This document shows, piece after piece, positions 31,646-43,926 of a stretch of 64,000 nucleotides of DNA (positions are counted from its first letter, which is position 1; each line of letters starts with the position of its first letter). A program made the translations under genes and the position numbers. Below the pieces are notes generated by a model. It had not been told where the DNA came from, did no database searches, and saw only the letters and a list, made by a program, of their open reading frames with translations. The stretch comes from Flectonema sp. DT1601 (taxonomy: Eukaryota; Euglenozoa; Diplonemea; Diplonemida; Diplonemidae): the NCBI GenBank assembly GCA_964019425.1, contig OZ025787.1:806001-870000 (forward strand). Reading direction: 5' to 3'.

Positions 31646-34553
31646 TTCTCGACTTTTTAAGCGGCGATTGTGACAAAGCCAACAGAAATGGTTCTAGCGA
31701 TTCTACATTGTCAACAAACAGAAATGTTGGAGCGAACCAAATAACAGCCGACCCTGTTGCCTCCTAAAGAAAGACTAATACTGAGGACTAATCGCCTCTC
31801 CATTTCTTTTCGTTCTTCAGTAAGTAGCTACTGGTAACAAACTACAGAAGAATATATAATAATAGATGATTGGTCCACTCAGTGGAAGACGCAAGTGCCT
31901 CATCATTCTCTTCATAGGAAAACGTAAATTCTAAAATAGGTTAAAATAGAAATCCGAGAATGGGAAAAGGCGCCGCATCAGCCCCGCGGTCTAGAAACTG
32001 TAGTGATGCTTATGAAGCCGGAGGAATATTTTTACTGTTATATAACAGCGTACAGTAAGGCACTCACATTATAGAGTACATGACTGACGTTGTTTAGCAA
32101 CTTGAAGAGTACTTCTCAACTGGTTCAAAGGGAGGGAAAGTGAAAGGGAAAAGAGCCAAAGCAGCAGCAGAGGCAATTATAAGACCTTCGTTGTTACAAC
32201 AACAAATAATGGCTGGGGTAAATCAACTTTCTGGTTGGTCACCTTAACTGCCAATGGCCTTGTGCACAAACATTTGGTTTGCGTCTCTTTACAGGTCGTA
32301 ACCTGATTCTTGTCAAATCGCACAGGTGGTCACACAAGTCCACTTAGCGATACTTCAAGAGGATGCGATAAATACTAAAAAAACGAGGGAGGGGGGAAAT
32401 TGGGTGAGAGGGAGCTCAGATTCTATAACAGGCGTTGGTATAAAAGGGGAAGAGTGCTTTCTTTTTCATTTTCTTTTTTTTTTTCGATTCCCTTTCACCA
32501 CGAACTCGGGAGGTAGGGGAGTGGGTGGAAAAATAAACTCGAAAATCACTTTATAACAACACCAAAAGCAACAAGGGTAGGGAATGAGTTTTTGACACTC
32601 ATTTTTGTGAGATAAGGATTTATCCCTTTGCAGAATGTTGCTTTTTAAAAAGAATCTAAATTGCGAGGTACTTCATTTCCTATATGACACAAAGAGTCTT
32701 TGCTAAGGGTACTCTCTGGTGAGCACACCAGGGGGGTTCTCATTCCTTACATAAATTTTCCTGTTAAATATTCAAGATGACTTTTTCTATTTATTTTGTT
32801 TTGTTTTGTTTTGCGTCGAGAGAAACTTGAAGAACAAGACAGTGGGGGGGGTGGACAGTGAGAAGGTAGGTCGAAAGAGAGGCAACAAGATAGAAAAAAA
32901 AAAGGTAGCCAACAGGTCTGAAATATCAACAGTAGTGCAAGTAATTGATTTTGCACAAAAATGCAGTAGCGGGGGGTGAAGGACGTGGGAATACCCTAAC
33001 CAAACCAGAACATTTTAATAGGGGAAAAAAAAAGTAACGCGGGATAAAGCAGGTTTGTGCATGTGAGAAAAAAAATTAATCACAGAGAAAATAAATAAAG
33101 ATAAAAACATACTACTGCTAGAGAGTATGACCCATCCAGATAAGACAAGCCGTCGCATCCAATAATAATGTCGGAAACCAAGAAAACGAGCCTCTTTTTC
33201 TTTTTTCACAACAGTGGATTGATCGCACACTACAATTGAATAACTGCGTTTCGCGAATCAATCACACTACTCGTACACAGTGACCAATAGAAAATTGAGA
33301 GGCTTGCTGCATCATTTTGATTTCATGGCAATAAATGCATTCTGCGAGCTAACCAGAATCAGACAGTACCATGCAGTGAATTTATACTTAACCTTTTTTT
33401 ATTTCTTTTTGTAGTTTTTTTTTGTTTTTTGAAAAAAAAATACCAACCACCAAACAGACATCACCCCATTGAAGAATAGCACTCCGAAGGGGTTCTAGTC
33501 CGACAGTAGAGGGGTAGAAGAAAAATGTGATAAAGGTCTTTGAAAAGGCTTTTGTACTAAAAAAAATAAAATAAAAACACCGTACTCACTCGCAGAAGAA
33601 ACTAACGGCTTCTTTTCAACGAGGTCGGAATCGGTATTGAGCATTCGTGTTAGAGATCAAACGACTGGTAGAAAATAGTAGCAATTTACACAACGCACAC
33701 CGAGATGAACAAAACAACTTAGTGACGTAGTCTTTTCTCGTTGTGCATGTTACTTACGGTGTAGATATTATTTCTTACTGACCACCAGTCGAATTTCTTA
33801 CACTTTCTTAGCACGAAGCACAGAGAAAAGGGGGAAACAAAAGAAGAAGAAAAACTGCCTCCCATCTTGCTGTTCACAAGTATAGCCCTTTCATAAAAAA
33901 ACATAAGCGGGCGGTTCAAAAGCAAAACATCTGTTCCAACATCTTCGCGAGTGTGATACTTATACTTTACTGATAACATGCATATGCTTCACATAAAGGG
34001 ATATTGCTTTATAAACTGACGCATTATGAGGGAAAAGGCACAAAGTATTATCTGCCATACGAGTACAGATTATCTTCGCTGTTTTGTAAGTCGCAAAAAA
34101 AAAAAAAAAAAAAGACAAAAAACACGGAAAGAACTTCGTTTTGTAATGTGCTGAATACTAACACACATGAGAGCAAATCGAAGTTCAATTATCGAGTTCG
34201 ACTCGTGTTTTTTTAACAAACTGCCACCTGAAACAGCTGTACAATAATCTCACATTGGTAATGAAAGAAAGTTCAGATTTTCAAATTACCGAAATCGTGT
34301 GGTGCTATTGCAGAAGTCTCTTCCCCTATTTTTTGTTTCCTTATTTCTTCGGTATGGCTTTGCTACCATGTACAAATAATAATTATAAAAAGTGATTTAA
34401 TTTCCTGCAGTAGATGTTAACTGTTGCAACTAATTTTGTCTCGGGGAGTGTGGAAAATAAAAATAAAGAAAACAAATAAATAAATAGAAAAAAAAAAACT
34501 ATTTAGGGGAGGGCTGGAGAGGGAACGAAATAAAAAAAAATCTAACGTATGCC

Positions 34554-34571
34554 GCACGCTGCCAAGCGTGC
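34554..34571. other. Perfect 7-bp G/C-rich hairpin
   Basis: GCACGCT, loop GCCA, AGCGTGC, in otherwise A/T-rich DNA. Confidence 0.6.
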
Positions 34572-35697
34572 TTTAGTTTCTTTGTCTTTACGCAGTTGCC
34601 CTTTTTTTTTATTTTTTTATTTTTTTTTAAATCTTTCTATCAAGACTTGCATCGAACAACTCTCCGTTGTATAATTCGAATCCCAAATGTTCCTTTATAT
34701 TGGTACGAAGAAGGGGACTGAAGTAGTGTTTCAGTTTCGAGTTCTGTAACAAAGAGTTTGTACGCTCACACTCTGCTGTTTTGTGCGGATGGAAGTAACA
34801 AATAATGCGATCGTCTCAAAACTATGAGCGACATGCGTTCGGAGCAATGGGGGAAGACTCTACTGATTTTCACATAGAGTAGCTACCACAAACAGGAGTA
34901 GCAATAATTACCTTCTGTGTGCCCATCGACACACCAGCTTTTTGATTTTTGCGCAAAAAAAAAAAAAAAAGAAAAGTTCGCCTACTAAGCTACTAGAGAA
35001 GATAAAATTCTTTTTTTCATTTGTGCTTTAAAAACTCCCTTGCTCCCTATTGCAGAAGCCTACGAAGTGACTGACAAGGCTACTCTACACAGAGGATGGT
35101 AGAAGAGAAGCAGCAGTATCAAAAATGATACCAAAGACTTGTCAAAGATACAGTAAATGATACCACTTCCATTACAATACTGGATGGAATTGCTTTCTCT
35201 CTCTAACCTAGCTTGTATTTAACGAAAAAAATCAATATTTTGGAGATAGATGGCCTGACTACTGCCTTGCGGCATAGCAATTTGTACTTCGAAGTCATTA
35301 CAGGAAGGAAGAGAGGAAAAAAAAAAAACTGATTACTTCTGTTCCACTAATAATGTGTACCAACACGAGGAACGCGCTTTTTGCGATTACGCAATTCTAC
35401 AATAAAAATTGTTTTTTTCGGTTTCCCCCTTTTTCTTCTTTTTTTTTTTTCTTGCTTTTTTTTAAGTAAGTACGTAATCTTATCCATTTTTTCAGGCATT
35501 TTCCATTTAACCATAGGCGCTGCAAAGAAACAATTGTAACGGAGAGGACACTCATTATGCATGAGTTTCACTACTTTAACATATCAATAAGAAGGTTTTA
35601 GTATGTTGTTGCTATCACAACCAATCACGCGGCGGATCACCGAGCAATAAGATAAAAAGGAAGGTATTAGGAACTAGGCAAGTTACAAAAGGGAAAG

Positions 35698-35723
35698 GGG
35701 CCGCGCGCATAGAAGCGCGCCCC
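35698..35723. other. G/C-rich hairpin
   Basis: GCGCGC, loop ATAGAA, GCGCGC, extended by GGG/CCC beyond a 2-nt bulge. Striking in A/T-rich surroundings. Confidence 0.6.
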
Positions 35724-38168
35724 AGGCAAGAATACTTTAACAGTTTTTTTTTTTTTTAGAGAGAAATACTACAGCGGAGGACCAATTCCATTAATGTGCT
35801 TAAGAGCTAAAAGCACGTCAACATAAGACAAGAATAAAAACTTCATTCTTAAAGGAGTGTGAGGAAGAGTAACAATTCAACACACGTTGCTATCACTGAT
35901 GCTTTAATAGTTGAAGGGTTAATAGATACGTATTATCAAGCTCCAAGGGTGGGTTGTACGAAATTTAAGGGAAGAAGACTTTAAGATGAACTGAAACAAG
36001 GACGGGAACACATTGTGCCGTAAAAGAATTTTAGCTTACTGCTGAGTACGGGTGGGTAGGTTTGTACAACTGTCAACTCTTCCTACAACCACATGAGAAG
36101 GGTTAGTAGGTGAATGTTGTTTTAGTTGTTTTTTCGTTTTTGAATTGGTTGATCTTTTGTTTGTGCCTTCTAAAGATAAAATCATAAAACTAAACACCCC
36201 ATACCACTTGGTGAGCAGGTGTTGTACTACATTGAGCGCTGTAGTGCTATCCATGTGTTTAGAGAGGAGGGACGGGATAAAAGAAGAAGAAGAATAAATA
36301 ATTATGTTGTTTCTTGCATACGCATTAATAATCAGCTGGCAAGCAACGAAAATTCTTTACAGTTGGTTTTTTATTTTGCACGCAAAAAAACAACGGTCAA
36401 CGTGGCCAAAGTTTCAACCTATCTGGCCGAAATAAAAGGCCACTATAAACCGTATTTGCTGCTTACGTTATTATGTTTATCTCTAACAACACGTTGCTGC
36501 GAGAAATCCAAAAAGAAAAAGGGAAAAAAAAAAGAAAAAAAAAAAGAGAAATTTTTTTAACAGGAAAGAGAAGAACATTATTTTACTAACAATCCCTTAC
36601 TTTCTTACTTTCTTGCAAACTATGATCGATGAAACAGAGCTTTTTTTTTTTTTTTTTTTTGTAAAATAATTCACTTTTCATGCTACTCACACATCGCGTC
36701 ATCGTAGCAAGAGTGAACAATATTACTAATAAGAGGGAAGGGAAGAATATGTTTGTGGTGTAATCAAGCGAAAAACAGCAGAAAAACTACTTTAGTTTCG
36801 TATCTGACGATCAAGAAGGCATGTAAGAATACGGGGAGGGAACTACCCTGCTACCTGGCTAGAGTCACACATGAGGATTCAAGCAAAAGGGGGAGAAGGA
36901 TAAGAAGGGGAAAATACCAAGACACGTGAACAAACAGGGTGAATTATGTGCTAACTTTTTAAAATGCAGTAATGTTGCGATCCCTGTGGGTGCGGCGGGG
37001 TATCAGATGCGATAAAAATAAAATAAAAAAAAACAGGAAACGAAACAAACAAAACATCACATTGAAGTTGAGTAAGTTACTTCCATTCAAAGACAAGACA
37101 ACGTCAGCAAGGGTGCATTCTGAAACACACACTACAAGCTGTAATCTACAGTAACAACTACATAAGCCTAGACAAATAACAGAATAATAAGTTGAATTAC
37201 AAGAAAACAAAAAGCCATGATAGAACCATAAATTACCCAGGAAGGAAACCAGTAAAGTCGTAAAAACGGTTGGTAATTACGGAACACACGACATTTCCTT
37301 TTAAATTCCTTATGCTAGTATCCGTCAAAATACAAGCAGAGACTACTGCATTATTATAAAGGTTATTTCCTCTGCAGACACATGAGTGTCTAGGAGGGTG
37401 TGGAACTGATATTCTAAATTGGTTATTTTTGTAAGGAAAATACATTCAAAAGATGTAATCATACAGGACGCCTTTTTTTTTTATTAAAATTCTCTTTTTT
37501 TTCTTAATTTGTGAGTGAAAGATAAGGCTGCTGCTGTGACTCCAAATGCAATTTTTTTTTTTTTTTTTCTTCTTTTTTTTCTAATAATTATGAGGCTATC
37601 AAGCTTCAACGCCCACAAAAGTAATTTTTTAGTACGTAAAACAATAGACAACTAGTGTTTGCTATACGCAAGTACAGTGACAAAATTGCTTTAAGTTGAG
37701 CTCTGGTTTTTTCTTTTTCTCTCAAGCTATATTTCTTTTCTTAATTCTTATTTTCTTTTTTTTTCGTTATTATCGTGAGAAAAAACTAAATGCAAAGCAA
37801 AAATTAGGATTAAAAAGCTTAACATCAAAGAACAAAAAGAAAATTTAAAAAAAAAAAAAAAAAAAAAAAGAGGGGAGGGGAGGGGGAAAAAATAATTGGA
37901 AGGTTGCATTCGTTGCGAAACAATAATTTTGAGGATTTTGGAAGGGAGAAATCGATTCATACTAATATCACTATCGAACTACAGACTTAAAAAACGCCTA
38001 ATCTAAAAAAACAACATAACAGTAGCCTCGTGAGCCACGTTCTTTGCTATTCATTTTATTTTTTCGTTCTTTTAGTGAAATCAAAACCGTTGCTAAAACA
38101 AAGTAGACGGCTAGGGGGGGAAATAGAAGTCGCAGAACCCGACGTCGAACACAATAATAGTTGGAATC

Positions 38169-39296
38169 CTATTCGTTGTCTAAGTCTAACTCGTTAAGCA
38201 TAGACCAGACTACGACATCATCTTCTTGTTCGATTTCAAGGTTTTGATCAGAATTATCAAATTGCTGCTGCGTACCAGTCGGTTGAATTGGTAACAACTC
38301 CGAAGGTGATTCCATTTGTTTAAAACCAGTCAAACAGGTTAAGTCAGGAGTACCATCACCACTATCAACCTCACTGTGAATAACAGAATGGCTCTGCCAA
38401 CTACTGGTTTCAGCCTCGTCATCTGAAGATCTTGAATCAACACCGCTGTATGAATTATTATAATTCGTTGTCTGATTATAGAACGGAGCGTACACTTCAT
38501 TCTGCCACTCACCATTTCTGTTGTAGTACTGTTGGTGTTGCTTTCCATTCTTCGATGCCTTTGCTTTCAAATACTTCTCTCTCGTAACATGAATCGAATA
38601 GCAGTTTGGACCCATCGGACATACACCTCTCGTAATGTAAGCAGCGCATAGCTGAACTTGCATGTCTTTTAATTTACTACAACACATCTTTCGGTAGGAA
38701 TCCTTTGCAGCTCCACTCTCAATTTCAGAGTAACGGAATGAGAGCGTGTCATTACGTCCGTCCAAGGTGTCAATTACGACAACTTCACTAACGTAAACTT
38801 TCTTATCAGCGTGGTACAGTTCTCTGAGTGTTTCCACTAAACAATAGTCAGCATGGATCTGTAAACAGTTGTGTTTCATGTTACATTTGTGTTGTTGATG
38901 CTTCATACAGATTTGAGCTTTTCTTCCCGTAGGATTGTGAATGTGAGTTTCTAAACCAGTAGTGCGGTCCAGCTTGCTGCGGGGTAAGTAGTACATGCGC
39001 TCGTTAAAAGGATCACAACACTGCACCGTGAGGTCTCTCTCTTCAGGGATGTAAAGTAGTGATACAACACTTGGGATTCCTTTACTGTCTACGTAAGAGA
39101 GCGTTTCAGGACCTGAATGCGGCTGCTGATTTTGAACGTGCTGCTGGTGGTTTGAGTGATTGTGTCTTCTTTGACGGTACTCACTACCGTTGTGGTGGTG
39201 TTCTCTTTGGTAATCTCCTCCATGGTGAGATTGCCTTCTGTGGTGGTAGTGCGACTGCTCACCATAACCCTGACCGTGACCGTGGTAAGACATCAT
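38169..39296 (-). CDS. Two-finger CCCH protein with His/Gln-rich N-terminus
   Basis: A 375-residue single-exon protein. Residues 1-62 are rich in His, Gln and Arg and low in complexity. A folded part follows (SVVSLLYIPEERDLTVQCCD). Two CCCH fingers are visible: CMKHQQHKCNMKHNCLQIH (C-x7-C-x5-C-x3-H, about residue 131) and CAAYITRGVCPMGPNCYSIH (C-x8-C-x5-C-x3-H, about residue 218). The C-terminus is Ser/Asp/Glu-rich, ending in an acidic stretch. The paired fingers with GxCPxGxxC and IH resemble RNA-binding proteins that control mRNA fate. A pyrimidine-rich acceptor lies about 38 nt upstream of the ATG. Confidence 0.75.
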   Translation of the reverse strand: MMSYHGHGQGYGEQSHYHHRRQSHHGGDYQREHHHNGSEYRQRRHNHSNHQQHVQNQQPHSGPETLSYVDSKGIPSVVSLLYIPEERDLTVQCCDPFNERMYYLPRSKLDRTTGLETHIHNPTGRKAQICMKHQQHKCNMKHNCLQIHADYCLVETLRELYHADKKVYVSEVVVIDTLDGRNDTLSFRYSEIESGAAKDSYRKMCCSKLKDMQVQLCAAYITRGVCPMGPNCYSIHVTREKYLKAKASKNGKQHQQYYNRNGEWQNEVYAPFYNQTTNYNNSYSGVDSRSSDDEAETSSWQSHSVIHSEVDSGDGTPDLTCLTGFKQMESPSELLPIQPTGTQQQFDNSDQNLEIEQEDDVVVWSMLNELDLDNE

Positions 39297-39333
39297 TTTA
39301 GTGAATTGGTGGCAAACGTGTAGGTTGAAAGTC

Positions 39334-39348
39334 CTGTATAAAGAGGGG
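39334..39348 (-). promoter_or_regulatory. Putative splice acceptor upstream of the two-finger CCCH gene
   Basis: CCCCTCTTTATACAG on the minus strand, upstream of the ATG at 39296. Confidence 0.45.
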
Positions 39349-39451
39349 AAAATTAACCAAAACGAACATTCATTAAAGCCAAATCACCGCTCTATGCGGG
39401 CCACAATAATAATTAGTTTAGTTAACAGCAGCTGTTACCTCCCCTTGTTGG

Positions 39452-40285
39452 TCACCGTTTTAATGATTTTTTTATAGAAGCCTTTCGGTTGGTGCCTTTT
39501 TTCTCAGAGGGTTTGCTCGTCTTATTTGTTTCTTGTGGAGAATGTTCTGAGAGATCAGATTCAGAGTCGAACGTTGCTTTTTTAATTTCTGATTGCTGTT
39601 CATCAACAGATACCATCTCTTGACTGCTGCTGCAATCTGAAGAACTGTCGCTGTCACTGAAGTTAGTTTTACGTCTTTTGATCTGCTGTTTGTCAGAAGT
39701 ACTCAGAGCTGGTTTTAGCAGGTCATCGTCAGGGTCTGTTGTTGTAATGACACCATTAGATGGAGTCTTACAAATCCTTTTTAAATAATTATTGGTTTCA
39801 GTTTGTATAATTACAGCCTTTGCGTATGAGATACCCGCCAAACAAAATAGGTTTGCGAAATCTTCGGATCTGCGAAGTTGATGAGATCGCTTTGCACCAC
39901 TCGAAATAATTAAACTTTTTGACTTCGTCAACTTTACGAGTTGTCGTAATATGTCAATAAAACTTTGTCTTGCTTCACGGTTGCCTAGAGTGGTAGAGAA
40001 AATGACTTCAAATACACAGCCAGAAGCCAATAGCCGTTTGACAGGTTCTTCTTGACGAGTTGTAAACCTACCAGTCAACGTAGAAGGATCAATAATGATC
40101 AAATCTGGTCCGGTTGGATACAACCGAGACACGTCTTCTACTTCTTTAATAGTGTGTGATTTAATTTTTCTTAGACAACCGACTATCCCTCTGCTGTTGT
40201 CATCAGAGATAGTTACACCTTCACTCCAACCCATTTCTTTTATGTCATTTGGATCAATATTTCCACTGACGTTCCATTCAATCAT
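39452..40285 (-). CDS. RPP30: RNase P/MRP subunit p30 (RPP1/RPP30 family)
   Basis: A 277-residue single-exon protein. The family's TIM-barrel-like region is seen at about residues 20-160: DLIIIDPSTLTGRF, then a G-CVFEVIFST strand, then NREARQSFIDILRQLV, then the hallmark SLIISSGAKRSHQLRRSEDF and the end of the barrel (AKAVIIQTETNNYLK). RPP30 is a protein subunit of the RNA-containing RNase P and MRP enzymes that mature tRNA 5' ends and pre-rRNA. The C-terminal 100 residues are Ser/Asp-rich and then Lys-rich (KKGTNRKASIKKSLKR), as is common for nucleolar proteins. A pyrimidine-rich acceptor lies about 38 nt upstream. Confidence 0.85.
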   Translation of the reverse strand: MIEWNVSGNIDPNDIKEMGWSEGVTISDDNSRGIVGCLRKIKSHTIKEVEDVSRLYPTGPDLIIIDPSTLTGRFTTRQEEPVKRLLASGCVFEVIFSTTLGNREARQSFIDILRQLVKLTKSKSLIISSGAKRSHQLRRSEDFANLFCLAGISYAKAVIIQTETNNYLKRICKTPSNGVITTTDPDDDLLKPALSTSDKQQIKRRKTNFSDSDSSSDCSSSQEMVSVDEQQSEIKKATFDSESDLSEHSPQETNKTSKPSEKKGTNRKASIKKSLKR

Positions 40286-40323
40286 TTCTGACCTGACTTT
40301 TCACACAATTCGGATATTAGTAC

Positions 40324-40340
40324 CTGAAAAGAGTAAAACT
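40324..40340 (-). promoter_or_regulatory. Putative splice acceptor upstream of the p30 gene
   Basis: GTTTTACTCTTTTCAG on the minus strand, upstream of the ATG at 40285. Confidence 0.5.
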
Positions 40341-42734
40341 ATTGTTATGTAATAAACTTAACACACTTCCTCACATGAATAAAGTACGAACAGAAATCGA
40401 CCATCAGTAAAAAATAAAAAGAGTCTTTTAACTCAAACTGTGGGATTGCAAACGCACATACCAGCCTTCAGCTTCAATTGCTGGGAAGAGAGAGAATAGA
40501 AGAATCGCAGCAAACGAATTGCTGCGTGTAGAGAGCGAACAATAAATCCATTATATAATTTCAGGATTTCATTGTTAGTAAGATATAAAAAAAGAAAATA
40601 TAAAAAAAAAAAAGAACAAAACTAACGAGATCAGGTCAGTAAACAATGTAATTGTTAACACCTGGTCACTCTACTCGGTATTAAATTATTGTGACTACCC
40701 ATCAGAAGGTAATTAGTCATACAAAGTGTATTTATAATCACTTCGTATCAATACATCAACCGATAAGTGAAAAATAAAAAAAAGAGAGAGGGAGAACCAC
40801 AGACACCTAACAAGGAACTAAATAAAATAGACTCCTGTAGGGTCGTATTACAAGTTTGGGAAATTCTTCATCAAATTGCCCAAAAATGTGTTCAGTGGAC
40901 TATTTATATTTTTCGTTCGTTAAGAAGAGGGTAAAAGGTTGACGTCTGAACAAGTCAACAAGAATACAATCAACTCGAAAACGGTCGATATAACAACACG
41001 CCACAATGGAAGAAACCCTCTGAAAAAAATTCACAAATTTCAAAAAAGATCTCTTGCAACAAGATTTATTTATTTATCGAAGTCTGGAAGTCAAGCATCT
41101 AGAGAAGCTTACGAAGTACTTATCATTGGTACCACGTAAATTGATCAGAGATAACTTAACTGATTACCCAAACCCACTACATGCATGAAGCAGGCAGTGT
41201 AAGAAACGAGAAAATAATCTGAGTAGTTAGCTAGAATGAGTTTATTAGTTAGTTGTAGAAAAAATTAATACGTTTTCACAAAAAAAAAAAGGGGGGGGGG
41301 AAACCAATAGGAGGGAAGTGATTGGAGGTTGTAATCTGACTACTTCGTAGCATCTCAGAGAGATTGAAATAACATAAAGAGATCAGGGTTCCTAAAAACG
41401 GACCCTCCAACAAGAGAGGAATAAAAACAGCTACAGCAACAACCATAAGAAGCATCCTGTATTAGCCAACGACAGGAAAGCAGGCTACTAGTTTTTTGGT
41501 TGTAAACTGTGTAAACAACAGGAAATGAAAGGAAAGAATAGGAAAAGATTACATCACTCTGATACAAACGAAGCATGAAAAGCATTGTCTATGCAAAGAG
41601 TTCGAAATAATTAATAAAATTGGAACACTTAGCTGAAAAGATACAACATGAAGCACACAAAAGGTTAGTATAACAGTTTCTACCAAATAGTAGAAGTTGA
41701 TAAGAAAGATATTTAAATTATGTTATGGTCAACCGCATAGCAGCTACCAGATAACGTTTACAATTATCGAGGGTAAAGGTTTCAGGTAGAGTCTTAGGAA
41801 TGCTTACCACAGCAGGACTTTTACTGACACACTGTTGCAGAACAGAAAGGAGAGAAATAAAACGACAAAGTCAAGTAAGCCTGCTAACCACAATCCAAGA
41901 TCACAATGAGCTACACGAATGCAGCTGTTTTGTTATAGCAACGGTGGAATTGTTCGCAAGGTAGCAACAGTAAACTACAACATAACAAACGTACTGAACC
42001 AAAACAGAGACACAGAAAGTGATTTCCTACTAACAAATCAGTTAACTGCCAGCGGATTTTCCGGGGGAAAAAAAAAAAAAAAAAAAAAAATACTTATTAT
42101 GTTACCTTCTTGCAAAACTTAAAAAATAGAAGCATTAAATAATAAATTGGAGTTTTTTTTTTGTTGTCTTCAAAATAAATCTGGAGAAGACCTAAAAAAA
42201 GTAATACTTTACCGCAGTACAAAAAGAAAGACTACTGGTGGTTTGTAAACATAAAACAAATTTAAAAAAAAAAATCTTCATCGAAGGTAATGAAAAAGTA
42301 ACTCATCACTTAACGATGTGAAGAAGAATAATAAATAAATAAAAACAATTATAGAAATCAACTATAACAATTCAGTTACCAGTATGGTAACAAACATGAG
42401 GATGAAATGGTATAAGGAAGATTAGGGTGTGACAAAAAAAAAAGAAAATAGAATGGGAAATATAAACAGGTTTGCCACCGATGACGGCGGCAGAGAGAGA
42501 GATATGACCCCATCGCACTAATACAAGGAACACACACGCACGCAAGTTAAGAACTTTTCGCAAAGAAAAAAAAGAAAATCACCATTGTCACTAATATACC
42601 ACAACAGGATAGTGTCAAAAGAGAACAGCTTGTCAGAAAAGACTTCATTGCCGCCTCCAACGATCAATAAAAAAGAACAAAAAAAAATTTATCATGTTAT
42701 ATAAAAGCTATATAAACAAACGACTTGGTAAAGG

Positions 42735-42832
42735 GGGATTTAAAACGATACGAAAGGATCTATCTGGGAAGAATACTGCAGACCTTTTGCACAAAAACAA
42801 AAAAACAATAAAAATACTGTCACCACAAAACA
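42735..42832. repeat. Direct repeat, copy 1
   Basis: Shares TAAAACGATAC, AAAGGATCTATCTGGGAAGA and ATACTGTCACCA with copy 2, about 190 bp downstream in the same orientation. Confidence 0.75.
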
Positions 42833-42925
42833 AGCATTGTAACAATAGCTAAGTTTCTTTTTGGTGAAGGCTACGTGAACGTAGTTGAGCACCTCTCGCC
42901 TCCGCTACCGCAACAGTGGAGAGGG

Positions 42926-43001
42926 TGATGTAAAACGATACTAAAGGATCTATCTGGGAAGAATACTCCTTTTGCAAAAAAATAAAAGTACTGTCACCAA
43001 C
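42926..43001. repeat. Direct repeat, copy 2
   Basis: Second copy, shortened in its A-rich part. The spacer between the copies holds CTACGT-GA-ACGTAG and a CCTCTC/GAGAGG inverted repeat. Confidence 0.75.
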
Positions 43002-43227
43002 ATGGATAGTTTTACAAATGTAGAAAACAGTAATAAACTTTTCAATACTGAAATAAGTAATATTAAATAAGGTTAAACTGGGGAAAAATAAATAAATAAA
43101 TAAATCAGAAGATCTAACTTCATTTTTTTAGAATACTTCGATAGAAACTAAAAAAAAAAGTAAATAAAGTGTATTACACTTGTGTATAACTGAAATATTT
43201 AAAAACCATTCAGATAAGCCTTATATT

Positions 43228-43304
43228 TTGTTGATCGCAGCTAGTTTTACTGGCGCACAGGGAAATAGATAACATGACATAATAAATAACGGCTCTTAAT
43301 CTGA
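43228..43304. repeat. Dispersed repeat, copy B
   Basis: Second copy of the 26261-26338 repeat, about 17 kb away, same orientation, with several base differences and small indels in the A/T-rich middle. Confidence 0.75.
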
Positions 43305-43394
43305 GTGCAAAAATAAAAAAAAAAAAACTTAAAATTCGTATTTTCTATTTCGTTCACTATTTCAGGTTGCCCTTTTGACTGAGCAAGTTATTTG

Positions 43395-43424
43395 ATGATT
43401 TGTTATAACCTTATAACAAATCAT
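43395..43424. other. Palindrome, 14-bp perfect arms with 2-nt spacer
   Basis: ATGATTTGTTATAA, CC, then the exact reverse complement. It could form a cruciform or an RNA hairpin. Role unknown. Confidence 0.7.
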
Positions 43425-43450
43425 TACAACCTTGTCATCTGAATTTCTGA

Positions 43451-43606
43451 GGGAACAAACGAGTTGGCAGTTGGGAGGGTGAAACTTTGCAATTTTAGGA
43501 TTAAAAACACAATATCAAGTACTTGACTGAAAAAAAATTGTAGCTGATAATCAAAGAAAAGGTACGTTTCCGAGAACAAATGAGTTGGTAGTTGGGAGAC
43601 TGAAAA
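43451..43606. repeat. Short direct repeat pair, period about 120 bp
   Basis: GAACAAACGAGTTGGCAGTT then GGGAG near 43453 recurs as GAACAAATGAGTTGGTAGTT then GGGAG near 43574. Confidence 0.65.
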
Positions 43607-43902
43607 AAAGAATAACAATAATTGGCTTAAAAAAGTTGTAAAAGGATGTTAAAAAGAGTTGTTTTTAGCATAAGAAAATAATAATTAAATTTAATAATAA
43701 TAAAAAAAAAAAGATTATTTAGAAGGAATAAAAAGTTACTTAATATCTGTTATCGAGGTTTTGTGGTTACCTCTTGGCGCTTTACAGCAAATTAGTAGTA
43801 AGAAAAAAAGAAAAAAAAAAGAGTACCTCGATTGACTAATGCTAGGAAAAGCTGTGTCACACAATCAACGCACATCAATAAAAAGTAGAGAGCGGAATAA
43901 CT

Positions 43903-43926
43903 GTTTGATTTTTTGTAAAATCAAAC
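43903..43926. other. Perfect 10-bp hairpin
   Basis: GTTTGATTTT, loop TTGT, AAAATCAAAC. Confidence 0.6.

Larger units (their letters stand above)
29453..38168. other. 8.7-kb stretch without a recognisable gene
   Basis: The longest gene-free stretch. It contains only short frames on both strands, many A and T runs, and G/C-rich hairpins at 34554-34571 and 35698-35723 plus a weaker one at 31625-31645. I see no rRNA, tRNA, transposon ORF or terminal repeats. It could hold non-coding RNA genes that I cannot identify by eye. Confidence 0.5.

Noticed and set aside
29453-38168. rRNA or snRNA genes in the large gap
   Set aside because: I looked for U6, U2 and 5S core motifs by eye and found none; a covariance search would be needed to be certain.
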